From Tahibacter amnicola (GTDB lineage: Bacteria; Pseudomonadota; Gammaproteobacteria; Xanthomonadales; Rhodanobacteraceae), in assembly GCF_025398735.1 (NCBI RefSeq), contig NZ_CP104694.1, positions 1,699,001 through 1,763,000 on the forward strand: a stretch of DNA of 64,000 nucleotides. Reading direction: 5' to 3'. Of this stretch, positions 9,453 through 18,421 are shown one piece after another. Positions within the stretch are counted from its first letter, which is position 1. Every line of letters begins with the position of its first letter. The position numbers and the translations under genes were made by a program. Below the pieces are notes generated by a model. It saw only the letters and a list, made by a program, of their open reading frames with translations, was not told the DNA's origin and did no database searches.

Positions 9453-9962
9453 TCACTGCGGCGTTGTGCTGGCTGGCCACTGGTGCTGCTGCTGGTGGAT
9501 AGTGGTGACGAACTGTCCAGCGGAAACCAGGTGCAGGTCGCTGTGCAGGGTGCTGGCATTGATGGCAAGCGTCGCCAGCGGTGGTGCCGGAATCAGCGCG
9601 CGCATATCAGCGAAGGCTTGGGCAGCGCCGGAACCGATCAGCGTGCAGAAGATGGCCGTGCGCTGGCAGCGATGGCCGTGATCGCGCAGGAATTGCCGTA
9701 CCGGTGGCGAAACATGGCCTGCCCACACGGGGGTGCCGATGACGACGAGCTGGTAATCAGGCAGTGGTGCGGTCACTTCCGCAATGGGCGCCGCCATCTG
9801 GCGCACGGCGTGGTACAGCGCGCGGACGAGCCCGAAGAATCCGCGGTAAGGCACGAGCGGCTCGATCGGCACGCAGTCGGCCTCGAGCCGGCGCGCAAGG
9901 TCTTCGGCGACATGCCGGGTCGCGCCGGAACGGCTGAAGTACACGACGAGGATATCGGCCAT
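9453..9962 (-). CDS. Flavodoxin family protein
   Basis: The 169-residue protein opens M-A-D-I-L-V-V-Y-F-S-R-S-G-A-T-R, the flavodoxin FMN-phosphate loop (S-x-S/T-G-x-T) after the first beta strand. The second FMN loop is V-V-I-G-T-P-V-W-A-G-H. Such proteins carry electrons or act as quinone reductases through bound FMN. ATG 9962 is preferred over an in-frame ATG at 9968 because GGGAG lies seven bases before the former and abuts the latter. The last 20 residues are Gln/His-rich (H-Q-Q-Q-H-Q-W) and not typical of the family. The partner oxidoreductase cannot be told from context. Confidence 0.85.
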   Translation of the reverse strand: MADILVVYFSRSGATRHVAEDLARRLEADCVPIEPLVPYRGFFGLVRALYHAVRQMAAPIAEVTAPLPDYQLVVIGTPVWAGHVSPPVRQFLRDHGHRCQRTAIFCTLIGSGAAQAFADMRALIPAPPLATLAINASTLHSDLHLVSAGQFVTTIHQQQHQWPASTTPQ

Positions 9963-10192
9963 GCGCATGCTCCCGGGTGCGTCGGTGCCCGCGCGTCGCC
10001 CCGGGTCCGTTCAGGATGATACGTCGCCCGGCGTGACCGGAGTGCGCACGGGCTGTCCGCGCTGGTGCAATCCTGCGCCCTCTTTACGCGCGTGTCGTTG
10101 ATGGCGGTCAATTCATCGCCGTTGATCGCTGTCGAGCCCGCTTTTCAGGCGGAGCCGCAACGGCACGGCGGCCGCTGCGGCATGCGGCGGGC

Positions 10193-10846
10193 TCAGGCGA
10201 AGGCCGGCACCGGCGCCCGCGTGCCGCGCCACCGATTCAGTAGCAGGTGCGTGGGCAGGAAGACCAGCAGCGGCAAACCGACATACAACACGGTCAGCCA
10301 GGCCCAGTCGGGCATGAAGTTCTGCGCGGCCTGGTCGCTGAATCCGTAGACGTAGTTCACGTTCACCGGCGCGTTCGGATTGGCCGGGTCTGGCGGCGGT
10401 GCCGGCAGGAGCAGGCGGGCAATCGCCATCAGTACCCAGGCGATGGCGGTCCAGCCGAACAGGGCGCGGCGGTCGTAGCCCAGGCGTGCCACCAGAAACA
10501 GCAGCACGAATGGCAACCAGGCGTGGAACGAGGACAGCCCCCGCGCAAACAGGGGGATGGACGGGTTGAACATGTAGGCCGTCATGCCGAGCAGCGGCGC
10601 GCCGACCAGGGTCGCCAGGAAATCGACGCACCATACGATCTGCGGAATGATCAGGCCCACGGCCGGCAGCGAGGCCAGCAGCGGCGATTCGGTCCATACG
10701 GCGGCCAGTGTCAGGAACATGGCCACGTCGCAGAAATACAGGAAATTGGTCGGCCCGTAGGCCTTCCAGTAGAACGGCACCATCACCATCATGAAGGCCG
10801 TGAACGCCAGCTTCAGTGGCAACGGCACACGCGCAGCTTTCTGCAC
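10193..10846 (-). CDS. Multi-pass membrane protein of unknown function
   Basis: This 217-residue protein has six or seven hydrophobic segments (for example around A-F-M-M-V-M-V-P-F-Y-W, L-P-A-V-G-L-I-I-P-Q-I-V-W and F-V-L-L-F-L-V-A-R-L-G-Y) and a basic C-terminus. The start is taken as GTG 10846 because the run GGGGGGA lies just before it. An ATG six codons earlier (10864) would place that run inside the gene. The pattern of Trp and Pro residues between helices is reminiscent of small uncharacterised membrane proteins of Xanthomonadales, but I cannot name a family. It is divergent from the mrfA-like helicase gene. Confidence 0.7.
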   Translation of the reverse strand: MQKAARVPLPLKLAFTAFMMVMVPFYWKAYGPTNFLYFCDVAMFLTLAAVWTESPLLASLPAVGLIIPQIVWCVDFLATLVGAPLLGMTAYMFNPSIPLFARGLSSFHAWLPFVLLFLVARLGYDRRALFGWTAIAWVLMAIARLLLPAPPPDPANPNAPVNVNYVYGFSDQAAQNFMPDWAWLTVLYVGLPLLVFLPTHLLLNRWRGTRAPVPAFA

Positions 10847-11023
10847 GACTCTTCCCCCCGGCATGTTGGTCGTGCGGCGCACGGTAGCACAGCGACCCGC
10901 ATGCGGATTGGCCGATTCCGCGGCGGATTTGTCGCAAAAGGATTCATGGCGGGCCCGAAGGGCACGTCTCAGCCCGTGAGACGCGGCGCCGCTACATACG
11001 CGCCGTCTGCCGGGAGTACTGCC

Positions 11024-13420
11024 GTGTCCACCGACCTTGCCGCGCTGGTTGCCGAGAAAACCCTGCCCCGCCCCGATCCCGGCCGCCTGCTGGCGCGCCT
11101 GGCGCAACGGTATGCGGACCGCATCACCGGCCAGTTCACGGTGCCGGGCCGGCCGGGGCGGTATGCACCATTGCCGCAGGCGCTGCCGGCGCGGCTGCGC
11201 CAGGCGCTCGAACGACGGGGCATCAGCCGGCTCTACAGCCACCAGGCCGAGGCGTGGGAATCCGTGCGCGCCGGGCAGCACACGGTCGTGGTCACGCCGA
11301 CGGCGTCGGGCAAGACGCTCTGCTACACCCTGCCGGTGGTCAGCGCGGCGATCAGCGAAGGCGCCAAGGCGCTGTATCTGTTTCCGACCAAGGCGCTCGC
11401 GCAGGACCAGGTCGCCGAACTGCTGGAACTCAACCGTGCGGGCGAGCTGGGCGTTCGCGCATTCACCTTCGACGGCGATACGCCGGGCGATGCCCGCCAG
11501 GCGATCCGCCTGCATGGCGATATCGTGGTCAGCAATCCGGACATGCTGCACCAGGCGATCCTGCCACATCACACCAAATGGGCGCAGTTCTTCGAGAACC
11601 TGCGCTACGTGGTGATCGACGAAATCCACACCTACCGCGGCGTATTTGGCTCGCACGTGGCCAACGTGCTGCGCCGCCTGATGCGCGTCTGCGCGTTCTA
11701 CGGCGTGCGACCGACCTTCATTCTCTGCTCGGCCACCATCGGTAATCCGAAGGAACATGCCGAGGCGCTGATCGGCGACAGCGTGCACGCCATCACCGAA
11801 AGCGGTGCGCCCTGCGGCGACAAGCACGTGCTGCTGTGGAACCCGCCGGTGATCAATCCGGACCTCGGCCTCCGCGCGTCAGCCCGTTCGCAGGTGACGC
11901 GCATTGCACGCGCGGCTATTCGCGGCAAGCTCAAGACCCTGGTGTTCGCGCCCTCCCGCCTGATGGTGGAGGTGCTGACGAAATACCTGAAGGACGTGTT
12001 TGACCATGATCCGCGCAAGCCGGCGCGCATTCATGCGTACCGCGGCGGCTACCTGCCGACCGAGCGCCGCCGCACCGAGCAACAGATGCGTGCCGGTTCG
12101 ATCGACGGCATCGTCAGCACGTCCGCACTGGAACTGGGCGTGGATATCGGTGCGCTCGACGTGGTGCTGCTGCAGGGCTACCCCGGTTCGGTCGCCGGCA
12201 CCTGGCAGCGGTTCGGCCGGGCCGGGCGACGCCAGCAGCCATCGATCGGCGTGCTGGTGGCGTCGAGCCAGCCGCTGGACCAGTACATCGTGCGGCACCC
12301 GGAATACTTCCGCGATGCACCGGCCGAACAGGCGCGCATCGCGCCGGACCAGGCCCTGATCCTGCTCGATCACGTGCGGTGCGCTGCCTTTGAGCTGCCC
12401 TTCGTCGACGGCGACCGTTTCGGCGGACTCGACCCGGGCGCCTATCTGGAAGTGCTGGGAGATTCCCAGGTCGTCCACCGGGAAGGCGAGCGCTGGGAGT
12501 GGATTGCCGATGCCTATCCGGCCAACGCGGTGAACCTGCGTTCGGTGGCCGACGGCAACTTCGTCGTCGTCGACCGTACCGATGGCCGCCAGACGATCAT
12601 CGCCGAGGTGGACTATTCCAGCGCGGCGCTGACCTTGTATGAAGGCGCGATCCACATGGTGCAGTCGGTGCCCTACCAGGTGGAAAAACTCGACTGGGAC
12701 GGTCGCAAGGCCTTTGTCACGCGCACGCATGTCGACTACTACACGGATGCGATCGACTACACGCGGCTGAAAGTGCTGGAACGGTTCGAGGGCGCGCGTG
12801 CCGGGCAGGGCACCTGTCACCAGGGCGAGGTCCATGTGGTGCGGCGCGTGGCGGGCTACAAGAAGATCCGCTACTACACGCACGAGAACATCGGCTACGG
12901 CCCGGTCACCCTGCCGGACCAGGAACTCCATACCACCGCGCTGTGGTGGCAGCTGTCGCAGGAGTGTCTCGACGAACATTTCGCGTCGCGGCAGGCGGCG
13001 CTGGACGGATTCCTGGGAGCTGCCAGCGTCTTGCATACCGTGGCGAGCGTCCACGTGATGGCCGAGGCGCGTGACCTGATGAAATCCGTCGGCACCGGGG
13101 ATGGCGCCTGGTTCGCCACGCGGGATGCACAAGGGCGCGGCCAATGGCGCGCAACCGACGGAACGCTCGCGCGTGCCGGCGAGCGCTTCACGCCGACGGT
13201 GTATCTCTACGACAACTACCCCGGTGGTGTTGGCCTGAGCGATCCGCTGTACCGCGTGCAGCGCGAACTGGTGCGTGACGCCCGCGCGCTGATCGAGGCC
13301 TGTCCCTGCCGCGCCGGCTGCCCGGCCTGCGTCGGGCCCATTCTCGCGGCCGACGAATCCACCGATGCCACGCCACGCCATCACGCGGCGACGGTACTAG
13401 CCCTGCTGGCAGCAGCATGA
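11024..13420 (+). CDS. mrfA: MrfA/YprA-like DEXH-box helicase with C-terminal zinc site
   Basis: The 798-residue superfamily 2 helicase has Walker A T-P-T-A-S-G-K-T at 91-98, D-E-I-H at 199-202, S-A-T after it, and the G-R-A-G-R-R-Q motif VI. A DUF1998-type C-terminal region ends in C-P-C-R-A-G-C-P-A-C (Cys760, 762, 766, 769), the four-cysteine zinc site of the YprA/MrfA and yeast Hrq1 group. MrfA of Bacillus unwinds DNA at mitomycin C lesions for a UvrABC-independent excision pathway. GTG 11024 is chosen because GGGAG lies seven bases upstream. ATG 10946 is a possible longer start. The gene overlaps the following exonuclease gene by 4 bp (ATGA), so the two are translationally coupled. Confidence 0.88.
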   Translation: MSTDLAALVAEKTLPRPDPGRLLARLAQRYADRITGQFTVPGRPGRYAPLPQALPARLRQALERRGISRLYSHQAEAWESVRAGQHTVVVTPTASGKTLCYTLPVVSAAISEGAKALYLFPTKALAQDQVAELLELNRAGELGVRAFTFDGDTPGDARQAIRLHGDIVVSNPDMLHQAILPHHTKWAQFFENLRYVVIDEIHTYRGVFGSHVANVLRRLMRVCAFYGVRPTFILCSATIGNPKEHAEALIGDSVHAITESGAPCGDKHVLLWNPPVINPDLGLRASARSQVTRIARAAIRGKLKTLVFAPSRLMVEVLTKYLKDVFDHDPRKPARIHAYRGGYLPTERRRTEQQMRAGSIDGIVSTSALELGVDIGALDVVLLQGYPGSVAGTWQRFGRAGRRQQPSIGVLVASSQPLDQYIVRHPEYFRDAPAEQARIAPDQALILLDHVRCAAFELPFVDGDRFGGLDPGAYLEVLGDSQVVHREGERWEWIADAYPANAVNLRSVADGNFVVVDRTDGRQTIIAEVDYSSAALTLYEGAIHMVQSVPYQVEKLDWDGRKAFVTRTHVDYYTDAIDYTRLKVLERFEGARAGQGTCHQGEVHVVRRVAGYKKIRYYTHENIGYGPVTLPDQELHTTALWWQLSQECLDEHFASRQAALDGFLGAASVLHTVASVHVMAEARDLMKSVGTGDGAWFATRDAQGRGQWRATDGTLARAGERFTPTVYLYDNYPGGVGLSDPLYRVQRELVRDARALIEACPCRAGCPACVGPILAADESTDATPRHHAATVLALLAAA

Positions 13421-14292
13421 CCGCGTTGGCAGAACGGATCCGGCGGCTCCGGTTGCAGGCGGGCGCTACCGCTGGCGTAGCGGGCGGTGCGGTGGCTCCT
13501 GTTGTTCCCGCGCCACCGCCGCCGCAGGCAGGTGTTGATCGCAGTGCGGAAGTGCAGCGCCTGCGCCGTCTGCTGGGGATGCGGACCGCGGCCGCAGCCC
13601 CGGCGCCCCGGCGGCCGGACGCCGAAACCGCCCTGTGTGGCGACGCGGTCGCGCCGGGCGTGCGCGAAGTGACCCGGGAGATACCGTTGCCGGCCGCCTC
13701 GCACCTCCTGCCGCCGCGCTGGGCAGACGGCGTGCCGTTGGCGCGCGAACGCTTTCTCTGCTTCGATACGGAAACAACCGGGCTTGCCGGCGGCAGCGGC
13801 ACGCGCGCCTTCATGATCGGTGCGGCGGACTGGCGCGGCGAGCGCCTGCGCATCCGCCAGCTGTACCTGACGGCGATGGCGGGCGAGGCAGCGATGCTGG
13901 ATCGCTTCGCCCAGTGGCTGACCTGCGACACCGTGCTGGTCAGTTACAACGGGCGCTGCTATGACGCACCGCTCCTGGCGACGCGCTATCGGCTGAATCG
14001 CCGCGCCAATCCGCTCGCTGGCCTGCCGCATGTCGACCTGCTGCATCCGGTGCGGCGTGCCTACCGGGGTATCTGGGAAAACTGTCGGCTCGCGACGCTG
14101 GAACGCCGCCTGCTGCACATCGTTCGCGAGGACGACCTGCCCGGTGCCGCGGCGCCGGCTGCCTGGCTGAGCTTCCTGCGTCATGGCAAGGGCGACGATC
14201 TCCTGCGGGTGGTCGAACACAATCGCCAGGATCTGGTCACGCTGGCGCGTCTGCTGCAGCGCCTCGACACCCGGCACTTCGCGCTCGACTAA
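13417..14292 (+). CDS. mrfB: MrfB/YprB-like DEDD 3'-5' exonuclease
   Basis: The 291-residue protein has a disordered Pro/Ala-rich N-terminal third followed by an RNase H-fold exonuclease domain. The metal-binding acidic residues of a DEDD nuclease are visible: D117 and E119 in C-F-D-T-E-T-T-G-L, D183 in S-Y-N-G-R-C-Y-D-A-P, and D272 in E-H-N-R-Q-D-L. This arrangement matches MrfB (YprB), the exonuclease partner of MrfA in mitomycin C repair. The start codon overlaps the helicase stop codon. The Bacillus protein carries TPR-like C-terminal repeats that seem to be lacking here, so this may be a shorter form of the family. Confidence 0.87.
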   Translation: MTALAERIRRLRLQAGATAGVAGGAVAPVVPAPPPPQAGVDRSAEVQRLRRLLGMRTAAAAPAPRRPDAETALCGDAVAPGVREVTREIPLPAASHLLPPRWADGVPLARERFLCFDTETTGLAGGSGTRAFMIGAADWRGERLRIRQLYLTAMAGEAAMLDRFAQWLTCDTVLVSYNGRCYDAPLLATRYRLNRRANPLAGLPHVDLLHPVRRAYRGIWENCRLATLERRLLHIVREDDLPGAAAPAAWLSFLRHGKGDDLLRVVEHNRQDLVTLARLLQRLDTRHFALD

Positions 14293-14491
14293 AGTCGCAG
14301 TCGCTTCGCCGCGCGGGTGTCTGTCGGTGACAGATTGTGGGCAATGACCGAAATCCGCGCCACGGTGCGCCTTTGCCCTTTCGTTCGCTTGGATTGCTAG
14401 CGCATCAATAGCAACGAACGCGCAATCCTGGACAAATGGCGATGCGGAAAACTGCGACCGTTTCATCCCGACCGCCGGCGCGCCGGACAAC

Positions 14492-15115
14492 ATGGATTTC
14501 TCACTCGCACGCCTGCTGCCGGACGGAACAGCGGACGCCGGCTTCGCGGGCGACGGCTGGTCGGTGTTTCGCATCGATGCCTTGCCAGTGCCTGAGGGGC
14601 ACGACGGCATCGATCGCCTGGTCGTGCAGCGGGACGGTTCGATCGTGATCGCGGGGCATTACGACGCCGGTGAGTCCACCGTGCGGCTGCTGGCCGGCAG
14701 GATCCGCGCCGACGGAACGCCCGATCCGGCCTACGGTGATGCGGCCCTGCCGGGCTTCCGCACGCTGGTCACGCGGGCCGATGCCGGCAGCGAATACGCC
14801 ACGGGGCTGCGTCTGCAAAGTGACGGCAAGCTGTTCCTGAGCATCGTGACGGGCGTGTATCCGGAACGCTCGGGGTTCGCGGCTGCGCGGCTGGATGCCG
14901 CCGGCGACCTGGATCCAGGCTTCGCTGACGGGGGCATCTTCGCGCTGGACCTGGTGCCGCAGGGCGCGTTTGCCGACGCGATGGCCGTGACGCTGCAAGG
15001 CGGCCGGCCGGTGCTGGCCGGCCACGCCCGACGTGATTCGGGTGCGCAGATCACCGAGCTGGGGCTGGTACGGCTGGAGAACGACCTGATCTTTACGGAC
15101 CGGCTGGGCGACTGA
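14492..15115 (+). CDS. Delta-60-repeat-like protein fragment, 5' end unclear
   Basis: The 207-residue reading from ATG 14492 contains delta-60-type beta-propeller repeats: F-S-L-A-R-L-L-P-D-G-T-A-D-A-G-F, then R-L-D-A-A-G-D-L-D-P-G-F-A-D-G-G. Full-length relatives are usually longer and exported. The same frame continues upstream of the ATG to a stop at 14345-14347, and those codons encode a signal-peptide-like stretch (A-L-S-F-A-W-I-A-S-A-S-I-A-T-N-A-Q-S), yet there is no ATG, GTG or TTG in it, nor a ribosome binding site at 14492. This looks like a gene that has lost its start or been shortened. The end, N-D-L-I-F-T-D-R-L-G-D, is a worn version of the C-terminal tail seen on other exported proteins here. 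A pseudogene is as likely as a working gene. Confidence 0.5.
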   Translation: MDFSLARLLPDGTADAGFAGDGWSVFRIDALPVPEGHDGIDRLVVQRDGSIVIAGHYDAGESTVRLLAGRIRADGTPDPAYGDAALPGFRTLVTRADAGSEYATGLRLQSDGKLFLSIVTGVYPERSGFAAARLDAAGDLDPGFADGGIFALDLVPQGAFADAMAVTLQGGRPVLAGHARRDSGAQITELGLVRLENDLIFTDRLGD

Positions 15116-15133
15116 TCCTCACCGACGCGTTCC

Positions 15134-15162
15134 ATCGGGGCCGGCCGCAGGCAGGCCCCGAT
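15134..15162 (+). terminator. Hairpin after the delta-60 fragment
   Basis: A perfect 9-bp stem, ATCGGGGCC (15134-15142) with GGCCCCGAT (15154-15162), encloses an 11-base loop 18 bases past the stop codon. No T run follows, so termination is only likely. Confidence 0.45.
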
Positions 15163-15256
15163 CCGTCGATCGCGCTATGCTGACGCGAGCCGACAATACC
15201 GTCTGCGACGTGCTGTCGGATGCTGCCGTCATCGAATCCGGCAGCAAGGAGGCCCG

Positions 15257-16021
15257 ATGGAAACGCAGACCGTCGCCTATCGCGAGGAATACCGCAGCCG
15301 CTTCTGCCCGCCGCGCTATCGCGGCGTGGCGCACGGCGTGTTTGTCGCGGTCGTGGGCTTCTGCATGCTGGTCGCCGGCGCCCTGCTGTTGCGGCCGGCA
15401 GATCTGCTGAGCTACTGGTGGATGGTGCCTGCGACGTTTCTGCTGGCCAACCTGGTGGAATACCTGACGCATCGCCACGTGATGCACAAGCGTGTTCCCG
15501 TGCTCGGGGCGATGTTTGAGCGACACACGCGGCGTCACCATCGGTACTTCACCCTCGCGGATATCGAGATCACCGGCGCGCACGACATGCACGCGGTGCT
15601 GTTCCCGCCGGTGTTGCTGGGATTCTTCTCGGCCGTCGCACTGCTGCTCTCCCTGGCTGTGGGGGCGGTGCTGGGGCGTGCCCCGGGCGTGCTGTTCTTC
15701 CTGGTGGCCTTGTCCTATTACCTGGCCTACGAGGTGTTGCATCTCCTGGCGCACTGGCCGTTGCACGGGCGCATGGCCCGTTCACGGGTGATCCGGCGGC
15801 TGGTGTCGCATCATCGCGCCCACCACGCGCCGCACGTGATGCAGCGCGGCAATTTCAATATTGTGGTACCCCTGTGTGACTGGCTGTTCCGCACGCTGCA
15901 CGATGAGTCGGACGTGCTGGCGCAAACGGTCAAGTCCTCGCGTGTCGAACGGGCGTATGAAGACGCCCGGGCCACGACGCGGGAGGGCGAACATGGCAAG
16001 CGGGGAAGTATCCAGACGTGA
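15257..16021 (+). CDS. Fatty acid hydroxylase/sterol desaturase family membrane protein
   Basis: This 254-residue membrane protein has four hydrophobic segments and the histidine clusters of the di-iron fatty-acid hydroxylase/sterol desaturase superfamily: H-R-H-V-M-H, H-T-R-R-H-H, H-L-L-A-H and H-H-R-A-H-H. These ligate two irons that activate oxygen to hydroxylate or desaturate a lipid chain or sterol. AAGGAGG before ATG 15257 is a strong ribosome binding site. The last 29 bases overlap the start of the GMC oxidoreductase gene, and a small secreted protein gene follows, so the three form an operon that probably modifies a lipid or sterol-like substrate. The actual substrate is unknown. Confidence 0.88.
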   Translation: METQTVAYREEYRSRFCPPRYRGVAHGVFVAVVGFCMLVAGALLLRPADLLSYWWMVPATFLLANLVEYLTHRHVMHKRVPVLGAMFERHTRRHHRYFTLADIEITGAHDMHAVLFPPVLLGFFSAVALLLSLAVGAVLGRAPGVLFFLVALSYYLAYEVLHLLAHWPLHGRMARSRVIRRLVSHHRAHHAPHVMQRGNFNIVVPLCDWLFRTLHDESDVLAQTVKSSRVERAYEDARATTREGEHGKRGSIQT

Positions 16022-17717
16022 ATTCATGGCGACCGTGTGCGCGGTCGCCGCGGGACTGTGCCTGCCGCGGGGAGCGAATGCCGCGGCACCCAATCGCAGC
16101 GTGCTAAGCCGGTCGCTGTCGCTGCTCAAACCCCAGTACGACACCGTCGTCGTCGGTTCGGGCTACGGCGGCAGTGTCATGGCGGCGCGGCTGTCCGGCG
16201 CGCGATCGGTGTGCCTGTTTGAGCGCGGGCGCGAATGGCAGCCACAGGAATTTCCCGATAGCGCCAGCGGCGTGGTGACGCAACTGCGCAGCGAAGCAAC
16301 ACCCCTGGGTCTGTTCGACTACCGTACCAGTAGCGATCTGGATGCCCTGGTCGGCAATGGGTTGGGTGGCACCTCGCTGATCAATGCCAATGTCGTGGTG
16401 GCGCCGGACCGGGATGTCTTCACCGCGTGGCCTGCGGCGATCCGCAACGCCTACGCCAGCGGGGCGATGGACGTGTTCGAACAGCGCGTGCGCCAGATGC
16501 TGGCAGTCGAGGCGATGACCGAGGCGAATGCGCTGCGCAAGACGGTCTTCCATGCGTCCACGACGGCACGCCGCAAACGCGCCGGCGTGGCAGTGGACTT
16601 CCAGCGCATGGATCTGGCGGTGAATCTCACGCGCCATCACAACGCCGCCAATGCGCAAGGTGTCGTGCAATCGCGTTGCCGCCTCTGTGGCGATTGCGTC
16701 ACGGGCTGCCGCGGCGGCTCGAAAAATTCCCTGGATGTGAACTACCTGCGCGTGGCCGCGCAGCGTGGCGCGGAAATCTACACCCGCATGGAAGTGGAGT
16801 ATGTCGAACGCGCCGGCGAACTATGGCGCGTGCATTACCTGGCGCGTCCTGCGGACCGCGCGCCCTACCGCGGCAGTGTCCTGGCCTCGCGCGTCGTGCT
16901 GGCGGCCGGATCGCTGGGTTCCACGCAGGTTCTGCTGCGTTCGGCAGCGATGGGATTGCCCGTGTCGCCGCGCGTGGGAACGCGCGTCTCGGCCAATGGC
17001 GACTACCTGGGACTGGGCTACAACGCTGCAGTGCAGACCGATACCTTCGGTTTCGGCGACGGCGCGGCGCTGGCCGACACGCGAGGGGTAGGACCTACCA
17101 TCACCAGTGCGGCGCGCTACGCATCGAGTAACGCGCGAGAGCGGTTCCTGATCGAGGAAGGTGCCTGGCCGCGCGCGCTGACTGACGCGCTCCGGCTGGC
17201 CCTGCCGGCGCTTGCCAATGCCCCGGACACGCCGGCCGCCCAGCGCGAGCTGCGCGATATCGCCGGACGGCGCGGCAATGGCGCGCTCAATCACAGCATG
17301 GTGTACCTGGGTATCGGTCATGACAGCGCGTCCGGTCGCATCGTGCTCGATGGCAGCGGCACGGCGCGCATTGTCTGGCCGGGCGTGAGTGCGGAGCCCT
17401 TCGTGGCCCGGATGCGCGCCGAGATGCGCCAGCATACCGGCGCTTTCGGCGGCACCCTGGTCGACAGCCCGCGGACCCATCCCGTATTCGGCGGTGCGTT
17501 GACGACGGTGCACCCGCTGGGCGGTTGTCCCATGGCCGACGACGCCGGCGCCGGGGCCGTCGATGCGGATGGCCGTGTTTACGATCCGCGCGGCAGCCAC
17601 GCGGTGCACGCCGGGCTCTACGTCGCCGATGGTTCCATCCTGCCGGGCTCGGTGGGGGTGAACCCGCTCTTGACCATTGCTGCCCTGGCCGAACGTGCGG
17701 CCGGGTCGATGAGCTGA
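15993..17717 (+). CDS. Tat-exported GMC oxidoreductase, cholesterol-oxidase-like
   Basis: The 574-residue protein has a Tat signal with S-R-R-E-F-M near residue 7 and a cleavage region around A-N-A-A. The FAD site is V-V-V-G-S-G-Y-G-G-S-V. A cysteine cluster C-R-L-C-G-D-C-V-T-G-C followed by the K-N-S-L-D-V-N-Y-L segment matches that of ChoD-type GMC enzymes. The catalytic stretch H-P-L-G-G-C-P-M and the end motif S-V-G-V-N-P-L-L-T-I-A-A-L-A-E-R are present. The family oxidises alcohols, including the 3-hydroxyl of sterols. ATG 15993 has GGGAGG upstream and lies inside the end of the hydroxylase gene. Tat export fits a folded flavoprotein acting in the periplasm. Confidence 0.9.
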   Translation: MASGEVSRREFMATVCAVAAGLCLPRGANAAAPNRSVLSRSLSLLKPQYDTVVVGSGYGGSVMAARLSGARSVCLFERGREWQPQEFPDSASGVVTQLRSEATPLGLFDYRTSSDLDALVGNGLGGTSLINANVVVAPDRDVFTAWPAAIRNAYASGAMDVFEQRVRQMLAVEAMTEANALRKTVFHASTTARRKRAGVAVDFQRMDLAVNLTRHHNAANAQGVVQSRCRLCGDCVTGCRGGSKNSLDVNYLRVAAQRGAEIYTRMEVEYVERAGELWRVHYLARPADRAPYRGSVLASRVVLAAGSLGSTQVLLRSAAMGLPVSPRVGTRVSANGDYLGLGYNAAVQTDTFGFGDGAALADTRGVGPTITSAARYASSNARERFLIEEGAWPRALTDALRLALPALANAPDTPAAQRELRDIAGRRGNGALNHSMVYLGIGHDSASGRIVLDGSGTARIVWPGVSAEPFVARMRAEMRQHTGAFGGTLVDSPRTHPVFGGALTTVHPLGGCPMADDAGAGAVDADGRVYDPRGSHAVHAGLYVADGSILPGSVGVNPLLTIAALAERAAGSMS

Positions 17718-17740
17718 CTGATCCGACATCGGGAGGAAAC

Positions 17741-18373
17741 ATGAGAATCCGTCTGGCGGCTGCCGCCGTGTTCCTGCTGTCCCTGTTCGCGCTGCCCGCC
17801 CTGGCGCGCGGACTGTACTTTGCGGAAGAAATGCGTGGATTCGGCGAATGGAATCGGGAAATCCGCGCGATCCACTTCGACCTGGACATCACCATCCGCG
17901 ATATCGATGCCTGGCGTGCGAATCCGAACCACGCCGCAACGGTGAGTGGCCGCCTGCAGCTCGACCAGTCCACGCCGGTCGCCATCACTGGCCAGCTCAA
18001 TATTCTGGCACCGGCGCCGGGTGCGGACGGTCGCGTGCTGGTGTATCGCGTCGCCGGCAACGGCCTGCGGTTCGTCGGCGCAAAATTGGTGCGCAATGAT
18101 GGCGGGTTTGACCTCATTGACGACGTAACCACACTGCATGGCGTATTGCTGGCGCCGGGGGCACCGGAGCCGACCATCGCCGACCTGGTATATGGCGCAA
18201 AATGGACAGCCGAAGTACAGTTCGAATGGTGGCGACCCAGCATCGTGCTGGCCTTCATCGATTCGTTCGCCACCATCGACACCCCCTGGTATGAGCGCTG
18301 GTGGGTAAAAGTGCTGTTTGTAGAAACCACGTTCGGAGCAGTGGCGTCGGAATTTTTCCTGGGGCTGCTGTAG
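17741..18373 (+). CDS. Secreted protein of unknown function, GMC operon
   Basis: This 210-residue protein has a clear signal peptide (residues 1-22, ending A-L-A-R). The mature chain alternates strands and loops, is rich in Trp near the end (W-W-R-P-S, W-Y-E-R-W-W), and has no cysteine. The start at ATG 17741 has GGGAGG and lies 23 bp after the GMC oxidoreductase stop, so it is co-transcribed. I do not recognise a named family. Because GMC dehydrogenases often work with a small partner, it may be a periplasmic partner or substrate carrier, but this is a guess from position. Confidence 0.75.
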   Translation: MRIRLAAAAVFLLSLFALPALARGLYFAEEMRGFGEWNREIRAIHFDLDITIRDIDAWRANPNHAATVSGRLQLDQSTPVAITGQLNILAPAPGADGRVLVYRVAGNGLRFVGAKLVRNDGGFDLIDDVTTLHGVLLAPGAPEPTIADLVYGAKWTAEVQFEWWRPSIVLAFIDSFATIDTPWYERWWVKVLFVETTFGAVASEFFLGLL

Positions 18374-18421
18374 GAGAGCCGACGTGCGGCGTGAGGGATA
18401 ACGCGCAAGGGGGTACTGCCG

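Noticed and set aside
8939..9502. 187-codon open frame in the gap after DUF1428
   Set aside because: It has no ribosome site, no recognisable pattern and Arg/Pro-rich composition typical of a non-coding frame.
10247..11023. Upstream extension of the mrfA-like frame
   Set aside because: It lies over the divergent membrane protein gene and has shadow-type composition. GGGAG before GTG 11024 marks the start.
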